Positions 11,800 to 22,542 of a DNA stretch of 64,000 nucleotides are shown here, piece by piece. The DNA is from Penicillus capitatus (taxonomy: Eukaryota > Chlorophyta), in assembly GCA_965649825.1 (NCBI GenBank), contig OZ287698.1, positions 1,054,001 to 1,118,000 of the forward strand. The letters run 5' to 3'. The notes beneath the pieces were generated by a model. The model made no database searches. It was not told the origin of the DNA and saw only the letters and a program-made list of their open reading frames with translations. Numbering within the stretch: the first letter of the stretch is position 1; each line of letters begins with the position of its first letter. The translations under genes were made by a program, and so were the position numbers.

Positions 11800-14280
11800 T
11801 CAACTACAGCGATTGGCGAATCCCACAAGCACTGTACAGTCATCCATCTTGCCGCCTTCAGGAAAGAACCTCTTGAACCAGGACGTCTAAAAACAGAAAA
11901 CGAGATGATCGATCGAGTCCGAGGTGAGGAAGGGTGTGGGGTACGGCTCCGGCGGCGGCTGCGTGGACAGCCCATGGTGACCGTATCTTTTTCTGTTTGG
12001 CGTTGTAGTGTGCAATGTCTGCGATGCGCTTCGAAACGATCTGCGCTGTTTCTTCGTCTGTTGGATGCTCTCCCACAAAACTGTTGACAATACGTGTCAG
12101 ATCATCATCCCATACGTTGTCAAACAGGCCATCCGATCCCATCACAATGACATCTCCCTCCTGCAATTCAAAACTGTACGTGTCGGCATCGCATGGCCAA
12201 TCTGTTTCTGGCAGGATCATAGGGTTAGCCAGTTGGTAAGGCATATTGAAGTCATGACTCATAGCCTAAGGAAACACCATCTGAATGCAGAAGGGAGCAG
12301 ACGTTCTGAGAGATGCCTTTGTCGAGAAGACACAATGTGAGCCACGGATGACACGAACGCCGCAGTCTCCCAAATTGGCAACGTCCAAGAGTCCATCTGG
12401 CTGTACCAAGGCAACACACAGCGTCGCGCTTCCAGCAGACTTCGAGGACTCGTGAGCATGTTCAATGGCATGCAGTATACTGACAGGCTGTTCTCGCGTT
12501 TCTCCGAGATACTGCAAAACGGCAGTCGTGAGCTCATTGGAGTAAAGTGAAGGATCGACGCCATCGTGTGACCAACTGCCGACACCATCTGCCACTCCCA
12601 TGGCCCCATAGCCAATAGGACTCACAAAAAACGCATCTTCTCCACCAGACAACACCTAGATCTTTATCCTTCAGAGAAGCCAGAGATGCTTTGGGCACCT
12701 TGTTCACGTGGGGGATGATTGTCCCGGCTGCCACCATTCGAATCTCGGCCCCCAGAGCCACTCCATTCGATCCATTCTTGTGCATCGGTAGAGATCCGGC
12801 TAGAGGTTCCTGGACCTCCTTCGATGATTCAGGCGCTTCTCTGACCTGAACAGCGATCGGCTGTTTTGTTGTTTCTTCTGGAAGGGTCTGGCCGTTCTCC
12901 TGGGCATTCTTCTGCAGAACAGCTGCCGCTTGTAGCTGCTCTTGAGCTTCTCTTGCCTCTTTCCGTAGTGCGATCTCTTCCTCTTGCATCTACGGCAGAC
13001 AGCCAGAATCAGAATCTCGTTACAGGCAAAGGGCCTCTCTAGTGTAATCATCTCTGGCAATTCGAACAAGACGACCCGACATGAACGTTGAATGAACTGA
13101 GAAGTACCTTACAGAGCCAAACGCGAAGTCCATTTCCAAGAACTCTAAAGATAGAGCCGCACCAAAAAACGCCTCGCCTCAAAAAAGGTGTTATCATTGT
13201 TGTCCGACGCAAAAATCTCAGGAATCTTGTGCCAAGATCATATCATTTACCCTGATCTGCTCCTTCAGGCCACGAATCTCGGATTGGTACGTCTTCACCG
13301 TGCTGTTCAGCTCTGTCTGGTGATTTTCTTTCAGCGTCTTCAGCATGGACTCGTATTCTCCCAGCTGTGCCTCCAATCCACTCTCGTGTGCCTTTATCTG
13401 CTCGTATGCACTCCTGACATCTTGCAGACTCTTCTCCATCTCCACAGCAACAGATTCTGTCTCCTGAATGAGAGGGCATGGGTGCTGACCTCGACGGTGG
13501 TTTGATGTTGGTCATTCTGTTCTTTCTCTTTCTTTTCGAATTTCTTCATCCATTCCATTTCTATCTGCGCTTTCTCGTCCTCGTACTTCTCTTTCAGATC
13601 GGCAGTTTGTTGTTCTCTTTCTTTGAGCATCGCTTCTTTCACGTTCTGCGCTTCTTGTTTCAGTTGGGTTTCGTATTCGGATTCGAGGTTCTTTCGGACG
13701 GCGCGTTCACGAGTGGCGAGTTTGGCATCGAAGTCTGCTTCTTTCTTGCCGATCTCCTCCAACAGCTGTGATCTGTATTCACCGTCTCTCTGTTCCAGCT
13801 GCTCTGCCAAGACTTTGGCGAATTCATCCTCCATCTTCTTCTCCCTTTCTGCGATTCTCTCCTCCACCTTGGACATCTGACACAAAACAGCTATTCTCTG
13901 TCAGGCAAAAAGATATGCTGTCGCTTACAGGGATAAGGGGTTCTTTGCCTTTACTCGGCCGAACAAAGCGCTTAACCAAGGCGGCCACCACCCAGAGAAG
14001 CAAAATGGCGCCCGATACAAAACTAGCCATCTTGATGGGATCTTTCGTTAGACCACCAAATTCCTTCCCTGGTTCTTCGACGATCACATTTTCCACCTAG
14101 GCACGTTTCCCTCGGGGTTTCGTTCTGAGCAATCGTCCTGTGTACTCTCTCAACTGGGGCCGTTGTTGGAGGAGGAGGTGCTTCATCTGTAACACACACA
14201 GTATTCTGAGTGATACGTTCCAGTCAATGGCGATCGAGACCTCCGGGAACGACTGTGCCTTTTGTTCCCGATGGACCCAT
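11800..14280 (-). CDS. Membrane-anchored coiled-coil protein with PTC7-type PP2C phosphatase domain
   Basis: Exons 14241-14280, 14146-14186, 13929-14096, 13490-13876, 13251-13439, 12699-12989, 12317-12655, 11945-12265 and 11800-11886 join in one frame to 620 residues. A transmembrane helix (ASFVSGAILLLWVVAALVKR) lies near residues 55-75, after a short Pro-rich N terminus. Some 300 residues of Glu/Lys-rich coiled coil follow. The C-terminal third is a PP2C fold of the PTC7/PPTC7 type: GGEDAFF, GVADGVGSW, NLGDCGVRV, GSDGLFDN and GGKMDDCTVLV, with metal-binding Asp residues kept. PTC7 phosphatases act on mitochondrial proteins such as coenzyme Q factors. The helix and coil are not usual parts of that family. 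Intron 12266-12316 is GC-AG and intron 12990-13250 is long (261 nt). Confidence 0.82.
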
Positions 14281-14410
14281 TTCCTCTAAAAGACCAACGA
14301 GTGTGAGCAGCATCATGACAAAGGCATGCATTTCACACAGAGTGACCAGAGCCATTACCTTTACCTTCAACAAATTGTCGCCTCGTCGGCGATCTTGACA
14401 TCTTCTTTAG

Positions 14411-14696
14411 CTTGTTGGCATCTAAAAACGTGACGGTTGCCAGACAGCAGACATGTCGCTCCAGGAATGTGCCTTTGGAGGTGCCGGAACCAGATGATAC
14501 GCCAGAGGTTGTACTTCGTCGTGAACAGATCACGGCGCTGCGTCGTCGCCAAGAAACAACAGGTGTCGCACAAGGACGCGACGTCAGACTCTTCGAGCCT
14601 TTATCGTAAACGATCGAACAGCGAGCGCTGCGAAAGTACATGGAGGCAGAGAACATGACAATCTTGCTCGACCGTATTCGCCGTATTTCGAATTGA
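14411..14696 (+). CDS. Hypothetical protein, 3' part only
   Basis: An open frame after a CTTTAG acceptor encodes a charged segment (VPLEVPEPDDTPEVVLRR, ITALRRRQE). It continues across a plausible 39-nt GT-AG intron (about 14582-14620) into RALRKYMEAENMTILLDRIR and stops at 14696. It ends 33 bp before the NAP gene on the same strand. The 5' exons were not resolved and the family is unknown. Composition and phase are the only support. Confidence 0.35.
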
Positions 14697-14729
14697 AGCC
14701 TTCAAGATCAACGTGTTTGAGGTACTCAG

Positions 14730-15757
14730 ATGCCGGAAGCTAAGAAACCTCGATACGATGAGAAATGCCAGTCGAGTGATGCTGCGTTTCATCGAGTCTT
14801 GTCCGAGTTTGGCAAAGTACAGGAGAAACTTGAACAGGTTTGCCGATTGCATGTCGTTTTCCGAGAGAGATGACGGATGGCATGCACATAGCTGACCGTG
14901 AGGATGTCGGAAGAAGGACTCCACGTTGTGAGACAAGTCTGTCAGCAGTTCAATGCCTTGAGGGAACCACACTATGCTTCCCGGGCTACTTTGCTAAAGA
15001 AGCTGCCGAAATTCTGGACAACGGTTCTCAGCAATCATCCCTTCTTGTCACCTCGTCTCACCACAGACGACCTGGAAATCTTACAGTACTTAACGAACGT
15101 ACAGATCTTGTACTTTATTGAGATCAAAGAGCATAAGCGATGGGATGATTTTAGGTCGCAGTCCGGGAATACGAAGACAGTCAATGCGGATTCCGAATCG
15201 ATTTTCATTTCAACGAGAATCCGTTCTTCGACGAGCTCCGCCTCGCCAAGAGGATTACCTTCAATGACGAAGGCGATATGATTGTCGATGGTACCACGCC
15301 GACATGGAAAGAAGACATGGTCTCGATGTCCTTTAAAGAAGGAGATGCAGTGCTCGTTGCTTAGGGTCCGGCAAGAGAAGAAGTCGAAGAAAAGACCAAG
15401 AGAAAATGCGATCGGTCGTACGGGTTTTTCTTGTGGTTTGGAGAACGGGGGGCGTTGGAAGGCGGCCAAGTGGATGACATGTCTTTTCTCTTCAAGAATG
15501 ATATCTGGCCAAACCCAATGCGTTACTACTCTCATCCCGAAGGCGTAAGAGATCCGACAACAGAGAGTTTCGCGATGTGCGTCACGTAGGAGCCGGTTCC
15601 CGAATTGCGACAGGAGCCGATGGAAGAGGACATCCCGAATGCAAGAGTAGAAGCACCACCAGAAGGGCAGGATGAGACAGTCGTGGCCGAGGACTCGATG
15701 CACAGCATGACAAACGGCGAGAAGACGGCAGAAGACGATCCAGGAATGGGCGACTAG
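14730..15757 (+). CDS. NAP/SET family histone chaperone
   Basis: Five exons (14730-14837, 14892-15098, 15155-15319, 15365-15544, 15590-15757) join in phase across 54-, 56-, 45- and 45-nt introns to 275 residues. After a basic start (MPEAKKPRYDEK, nuclear-signal-like) comes a helical region. The NAP fold follows: KKLPKFWTTVLSNHPFLS, YLTNVAVREYEDSQCGFRID, HFNENPFF and NDIWPNPMRYY. The protein ends in an acidic tail. The family shuttles and deposits histones H2A-H2B and regulates chromatin, and length and layout fit SET more than NAP1. In exon 3 an in-frame TAG is avoided by a 45-nt intron that restores the family sequence. Confidence 0.88.
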
Positions 15758-15859
15758 ACGAAAAGAACAGGACACATCGATCGCATCTGTCGCGACATTG
15801 TTTGAATGGTTAGCGTGTTGATGTTGCATAATCTGGCAGCCATCTATTCATCTGCGACG

Positions 15860-18278
15860 TCACAGTTGAGGCGACAGTGGATGGTTCTTGCTCTTCTCGT
15901 TTTGCAAGTACTCCTTAAGGACAGCTATGATTTCCATAACTTCTTCGTCTTCGTGCTTTTGTTGGGACTCGCCTATCTGTTTAAAATGACTTCCTTCAGC
16001 AACGGCTTCTTCTTTCTGTCCTCTCTCTTTTGATCGGCGCCGTTCGATGGCGCGCTTTGCTGTCCATAGCTGATGACGTGACAGTCGGAAAGATTCTCTT
16101 CGGGTCGACATCACCGATGATGTGTCGCTGAGGACGGATGCCGGTGCACACTCTCGTGCCTGCTCTCTGAAGATTCTCGCCTCCAACAGCAACCAGAACA
16201 GACAGCATTCCACTTCCATCAATAGTTTTCGGATCTCAAATGTCCCATCAGATGCCTCTTCTGACGCATCTGCTTGGGAGGTGACATTGGCTCTTAACTG
16301 ACTCAGGATGCTTTCGAGATCGGACGAAAAAACGAGGGAATTGAGATCTGCCTTGGTACGACTCAGAACTGAATGCGTTGCACTGTTCAATCGCTTTTTC
16401 GGAGTACTCTGTGTCTTCAACTGTGAGGCATTCTTGACCGAACGCAGACAGGAATGCGTGGCAACATCCATCATGGACTGTTTCAATCCTTCCATCACAG
16501 CATCTGAGATATCAAAGAATCGCTCCTTCAGATTTCGAACGAGAGAAACGAAGTGCCGTTGGTTTGATGCTCTGACACATTCCAGCTCCTGTACTGATTG
16601 CTGATTCTGTGATGTCAGCTTCGATTGCAGCTGATCTCTTTCGGTCTCCAGTTCAGCCCGTTTCGTCTCTACCGACCCATGCTCTTGTCGTAACCGTATG
16701 TTCTCTGCATCTGTCCTCTGTTTCTCTTCTTCGGAAAACTGATATCTTTCTCGCAGTTCGTCTCTTTCCTGAATATCTATGCTTCTTTTTTAACTCTTGC
16801 AGAATCTGAAGTCACCTGCTGTGCATCTCGCATATCGTCGGCCAGTTTCTCGGAGTGATCACGCAGCTGGCTGACTTCCTCTTCAAGTTTCGTCATCTTC
16901 TCTTTCAAATCTGTCTCGAGCATGTTTCTCGCATCGATCTGATTCCTTAGGTCGTCGAGCGTGTCCTGAAGTATCTTCTTCCTTTCGTCTGCTTCGATCA
17001 AGAGCGCCCTAGAACATGACACGCGTCGTTTGCATCTCTCATCGACAGAGCAGTACTTCATTTCGTTGTCACGGTTGACGAATTCTTGAACAGAGGTAAA
17101 ACCATACTCCCCTAGCACTCGATTCGTATCCAAGACCTCTCGACTGAGTCTCTCTTTCTCTTCTAGAAAGGAATGAATCGCCGAAGTGCTCTGTCCGATC
17201 GTTCTCTGTGTCGAATGGACTTCTTCTGCAGCTTCCTCAAAAAACTTTTGCTGAATCTGCAACGTCCTGTTGCATCCTCGTTCGATCACATTTCTCAAAT
17301 CGCTTAACAACGATCTCCCCTCGTCCTTTTGCTCCGACAGCATCGAAGAAATCTTCCGATCGACGATCGACAACTCGTGACAGATCCTTTCTTGATACTG
17401 CTGTCTCAGTTTCGTCTTCATCTCCCGAAAGTCTTTCTCCTTCTTCTCTTCAGCCGTCTGCCACGGAATGCATTTCAGTTGCAGCAGGTATTGCCCGAAC
17501 ACGTCGAGTACTTTCAGCACGTCGCTGCACTTTTCACTCCAGTACGCTTCTTGGTTGTTCAGCTTTGCCTCCAGATTCAGAATCTCTTCTTTCAGCTTCT
17601 GTATCATGTTTTCTCTCTCTTGTTTGTATTTTGCATGGCGATGCTCCAGCTCTTGTACCGTCTTAGATTTCTGCCGGACCTGTGTCTTCAGTTCCTCCAT
17701 TCGGCACTCTGCTTCTTTATTTCGGTTCCTTAGATTTCGTGCATCGCGTTGCGTTTGGGCTGTCTGACAAGTGGCCTGATGCTTTTCCCTTTCCGCTTCG
17801 ATGAACCTCTTCTTAACTCTCGCTACCTCTAATCCCATAGTCCTCCTGTCAGCCTCCGCCTGAGCATCACACAACATCAAAGATCCAAAGCAGTCTATGC
17901 CAAAATGCAGCACACCTCGAGTTTCATCGCTTGCTTGTCTTTGAGGTGCCGTTGCGTCATGGCCCTCATTTCTTTCTCATGCTGAAGCTTCAGTTTCTTA
18001 GTTACCTCGACTTCTTTAAGCTTGACGCGCTCTGTGCATTGATCTGAGCTTAGCTGAACAATGGCCTGACATATCATCGGCGTTGAAGATGAACAGATGG
18101 TGGTGCATAAGGATCAAGAGATGACCTGTACATCGAGTGGATAGTGCTCAAAGCGATCATCTGTTTTCCATGTCGCATTGGGAGAAAGAGCGTCGAACAT
18201 TTCGCGGAGAATCTCGCGTCGCACTTCGGCGCGATTCGCGTCGCCGTCGTTGTCTCGAGTCATCGCCGTCGTCGTCAT
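15860..18278 (-). CDS. Long coiled-coil protein, function unknown
   Basis: Four exons (18126-18278, 17916-18065, 16816-17859, 15860-16768) join in phase across 60-, 56- and 47-nt GT-AG introns to 751 residues. Nearly the whole protein is Glu/Lys/Arg/Gln-rich heptad sequence, broken by a short segment around LKVLDVFGQYLLQLKC. The C terminus is less coiled and ends KNHPLSPQL. No motor, kinase or other catalytic signature is visible. Candidates are a centrosomal, axonemal or tethering protein, and nothing in the sequence decides between them. It converges on the NAP gene, about 100 bp away. Confidence 0.72.
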
Positions 18279-18435
18279 GATTTCTATAAAGATGTCACAT
18301 CTCACTCATTCGTGCATAACAAAACGGGCAAAACCCTTTTCATCATCGATCACTCCTGCAAGCAACGTTCAGTAGAAAAACTGCAGCAACTGGCATAATG
18401 GGTATGGACGGCACTCTGGTACACCATCTCTTCTT

Positions 18436-19491
18436 CTATGATGAAGAAAGGAGTTTGGTACCCAGTTTGCCCCACATCAAGGAACCAAAGACACCGACCA
18501 TCACTGCTCCACCCACGATGTTGCCAAGTGTGACCGGGAGCAAGTTCTTCATCAGGAATGTCATGAAGGTGATCTCAGACCCGGAGTAAATGCCAAAGGG
18601 TACGAAGAACATATTGGCGATGGAGTGTTCGAACCCCATGGCAACAAAACTGGAGATGGGGATGAAGACACCCAGGACTTTGCCAGGCAAAGTGGTGGCC
18701 GCGGTGGCACACCAAACAGCCAAACACACGAGCCAATTGGCAAGGATACCTCTAAGGAATGCCTAGATCACACACGTCAGTGAAGCAGCTGCGGTGCTGT
18801 TCAGGAAATGTGACTTGAACGAAAGTGAGTGAGGTCTTGGAGGCAGCCAGGGTTGTGGCAAGTGGCGAACCAGAGATGCCGCTCTGCTGAATGAGATAGA
18901 TCATCAGCAAGACGCCGATGAAGTTGCCGATGAACGAAATCGACCAATTTTTCATCAATTCTGGCGCAGTGGCTTTCTCTTCCAAAACAGCAGCAGTGAC
19001 AACAGCCGTGTTGCCAGTAAAGAGCTCGGTTCCAGTCAAAATGATCGAGAGAAGGCCAAAGGGGAGGCCAATTAAGCCAAAGAGCAATTTCCCAAGGCCG
19101 GGATTTGCTTGAGCGAGACCAGGACAGGAACCACCAACACACAGACAGAGAAAAGCACCATAGCCAATGAAAGCGCCGCCAATGACGGAGGCAAAGAACG
19201 TCTTCAACACAGGCAATTTGGCCTTCTTTGAGCCAAGATCGACAATACGGTCATAAACGACGGGAGGGGGTGCCACCTGTGGTTCGGCTATCTGGGAACG
19301 CACTGCGAGCAACATAGCCGGCATCTAAAGACGCCGGTGGACTGGTTAAAGCTACCAACGAGGTTGGGAGAACGCAGTGAGATTCTTGGTCGGAATGGGA
19401 GTCTTGTCGATTGTGGAAGGACTGTCTTCACAAAGCTTCGCGTTGCAACGAAGGGCGCTGCAACGCAGCGAGCGGCGGTGTTTGTTTGCAT
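18436..19491 (-). CDS. Formate/nitrite transporter (FNT) family channel with transit-like leader
   Basis: Exons 19360-19491, 18815-19324 and 18436-18762 join in phase to 322 residues. The FNT core is clear: GAFLCLCVGG, LTGTELFTGN, FLRGILANWLVCLAVW, GFEHSIANMFF and NLLPVTLGNIVGGA, with about six membrane helices. FNT proteins are pentameric channels for formate, nitrite or lactate with protons. The first 44 residues, encoded by a separate exon ending at a 35-nt intron, are rich in Ser, Thr, Arg and Ala with almost no acids (FVATRSFVKTVLPQSTRLPF). That resembles an organelle transit peptide. If so, the channel may serve a plastid or mitochondrion, as algal nitrite importers do. The substrate is not readable. 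Confidence 0.85.
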
Positions 19492-20079
19492 GATGGCAGC
19501 TCGGTATGCGACACGAATCTGTAAGAGATCTGGGGTCACTTCATGAAGGGTTCCTGACGGAAAGGGGCTTCGTCCGAGGAAGGTCAAGAAAAACGGATAA
19601 GGACCATGTGCCGGTATCGGCAGAGAGATATCGTGTTTCCGGAGCAGATGCGAGGGAGGCTCTCTCAGCCCGTGCTGTTGTCGATTGCGGATAGGTAGGT
19701 CCTGAAAAAGTTATGAGCCACGGAAGGATACATGGATGTTCATCAAGTTACTTTGTATCGCCTCTCTTACAATGTTCATTCATCGTGAAGCAAGATCTGG
19801 TGTCGATGAAGTCGATCCCCGTAATGTCAGAAACTCCAAAATACCTCCCCTCAATGATGAATAATCGTTGGCCTTTCATTTGGGCAACGTTAGGCTGTGA
19901 AGGTGCTACATAGAAAAGAAATGTGAAATGCGTTTGTATGGTCCACTTCTATCATGCACTTTCGTCAGCATCTGTGAAAATGCAGCCAGTTTTAAAAGGA
20001 GAGCGTAGATGATCGTTGAAGTAAGTAAATTTAAACGTCGCCAATTTTTGCTTCAATTGAACAGTAGATAGAGTTCAGG
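19492..20079. other. Divergent promoter region between FNT and FMO1
   Basis: These 588 bp separate two genes read outward. A minus-strand frame near 19757-19965 reads like protein (MKGQRLFIIEGRYFGVSDIT) but has no start, no partner exon and no known family. I leave it unassigned. Confidence 0.35.
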
Positions 20080-21916
20080 ATGTCATCTTCCGAAACCGCT
20101 GATCGATTAACTGAGCAAGAGACCCGTCGACAAATTGTCGAAGTCAATCAAACTGTCGGAATGAAGAACATAGTGCGTCTTGACATCGCAAAACGGATGT
20201 TAGGCAGTCGTACTTCAGGCCATTATCGGCGGCGGTCTTTCTGGACTCGTATGTGCACGCGAATGTCTTCGCGAAGGCCATCGCGTTTCCGTCTTCGAAA
20301 AGAAGAAGGAGATCGGCGGGACATGGAACTTCGAAGCGGTCCCTACGGAAAATCAGATTAAGAACGGTCCGTTCATTTGTTGTAGCTGCGATAGATGCAT
20401 CATGACAATATACAGTCTTTGACGAGGATTGGCCGAGTCTGACGCGTTCAGTGCACAGCAGTATGCAAAACAGCTTGAGAGTGAATTTGCCTCGTGAAAT
20501 CACGGGCTTCACAGATTTCCCCTTCGATGATAAATTCGAAGGATCGCAGGACAAGCGACGTTACTGCAGTCACGAGGAGGTAGATCCTCGATCCACAAAT
20601 GGCACACATCGTTGATGCTGCTCCTCAGGTGAATCGATACCTCAAGGCGTATGTTAAGTACTTCGATCTGGAGCAGTTTGTTCAATTCGATTCCAAGGTG
20701 ATCAATGTCGACGTTATTGAGAAGAGCAGTGTGAAGTGGAACGTCGAGGTGATGTCCGACGAGAAAACAACCGTAAGGACCAATAGAGGCGACTGTCACG
20801 AATCACTTGTGCTGTCTGCAGGTGCACGAATTCGATGCCGTCGTGGTTTCGAACGGACAGTATACGATTCCAAACATCCCAGACATTAAGAACATCGACA
20901 AATTCGAGAATCCCTGCGTCCACAGCCATCTCTATCGCAACGCAGATCCCTTCGAGGGGAAGACTGTTGTTGTTCATGGTCAGCGATCTCTGCAGCGAAT
21001 CCGATCACGGATTTGATGGTTTGGTACAGGAGGCTCGTTTTCAGCTAGGGATATTTCACTGGAAGTCGCCGAAGTCGGTGAAGTTGTGTATGTTTGTTCA
21101 AGAACTTACTTGGAAGGAACCGATGTATCGATGCCTCTCGGAAAAAAACAGAACGTCCATCTCCTGACAGACATCGCCGAATGCACAGGGAAAGGCGCAC
21201 TTAAACTTAAGGTGTCTGTCTATCCAGCCCTTCTTGTGTCCACGTGTGTCTCTCCACAGGATGGACGCGTGTTGGAGAACGTTGACGTCTTGATCTTCTG
21301 CACTGGCTACCGCTACGAGTTTCCTTTCTTGAAGAAGTCTGGATTGGTGCAAACAGACGAGGGGTTCGTCTATCCAGTCTACCGCCACATCTTCCATCCG
21401 CGCTACCCAACCCTCGCGTTCACAAGTCTCCCATCCTTGAGTTCTGCTCAGCATTTGATACGGTTTTCACGTGCAGCTCTGCCGGACCGCATTCTTGCAT
21501 CGATGATAGCGGAATTCCAGTCCAAGTACATAGCGCGAGTGTTCTCTGGCCGTTGTGCCCTGCCAGATGCCGAGACAATGTTGGACGTTATTGATCGGTC
21601 TGTTGAGCAACACAAGAAAGAACACGGAACCCTCAAGTATGCCCATCCTTGTTACTTTTTATATTGCCGAGTCTGTTCGCACAGGACGTATCATCACTTG
21701 CCATTTACCCAGTTCGACTATATGAGACAATTGGCAGAAGACTGTGGCGATGTGACCCCTTTGTCAGAATGGAGAGAGCCGATGATTTTTCTGGCGATGG
21801 ACGTCCTGGTCAGATTCCCGGAAGGCTTCAGAGATAGAGAGACGAATCATCCTTGTTTTCGTCAAGCTGAACAAGAAATCGATGCTGTGCGTGCAAACAT
21901 GAAGTCAACTCTATAA
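20080..21916 (+). CDS. Flavin-containing monooxygenase, copy 1
   Basis: Nine exons (20080-20172, 20219-20366, 20416-20579, 20629-20772, 20822-20978, 21030-21211, 21260-21440, 21477-21636, 21685-21916) join in phase to 486 residues. The FAD-binding Rossmann motif is NIAIIGGGLSGL. An NADPH-type motif, GGSFSARDIS, lies in exons 5-6, and the family motif appears as DVLIFCTGYRYEFPF. Class B monooxygenases use NADPH and oxygen to oxidise soft nitrogen or sulfur atoms of small molecules. The intron at 21441-21476 is only 36 nt. A second copy follows about 630 bp downstream. Confidence 0.88.
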
Positions 21917-22542
21917 GCATGCAAGATATGGATTCTTGTTTGTTCGACGATTCCTCTGTCTCGTTTCTTTCTTTGCCTAAATGCCATACTTACCGACTGC
22001 AATAGACTTATTTGGCTATTGATCGAGTAGGAACATGCAGACATTTAACGCGGCGATTCTATGATAACTGTGTGGTTGGACGAGAAATTCCCAAAGATAA
22101 CTACGTCGAGTTTTTAGAGCCATTGCAGCCTTCTAGTTTGTATTTGTACTCGCCATATATTTCCGTACTAATCTACTTTCATATAATGTCCAAAACTGGT
22201 GCTCTGGCAAGTAGCATTATTCTCAAGCATGCGTCCATCCTAGACGCGTCTCATCAAGAAATTGGAGGGCTTCGTTTTGCAGAGGATACCATCCCGATTC
22301 CTTATGTTTCTGATTGTCAAGTCCCCAGAAGGACAAAGATCAGAAAAATGTGGACTTTGCATGAAAAAATGCATCCTTGCGTTGAACTCTGTTGTATTCT
22401 GAAAATGCTAAAATCGTTAGCCATTACTTAAAGAGCACCATCACAGGAAGATTTAATCTAACGACGCATCGTATCAATCTTTGTCGCCAATCTCCACTGT
22501 CGCAGCGCCAATCATTTTCGGTGTTGATAGCAGATCGAAGCG
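21917..22542. other. Spacer between monooxygenase copies
   Basis: An A+T-rich spacer. One 139-codon plus-strand frame (22012-22431) starts at TTG and has no recognisable motif, so I treat it as chance. The spacer is not itself duplicated. Confidence 0.35.

Noticed and set aside
12699-13439. Separate coiled-coil and PP2C genes, with a stop at 13218
   Set aside because: A GT-AG intron (12990-13250) joins them in phase and all nine exons sum to an exact open frame. Two genes remain possible but are less likely.
15320-15364. A 15-nt intron in the NAP gene around an in-frame TAG
   Set aside because: A 45-nt GT-AG intron at the same acceptor removes the TAG, fits the usual size and restores the family sequence.
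17208-17733. Long plus-strand frames opposite the coiled-coil gene
   Set aside because: They are antisense shadows of a Glu/Lys-rich coding exon, rich in Ser/Phe/Leu, without motifs.
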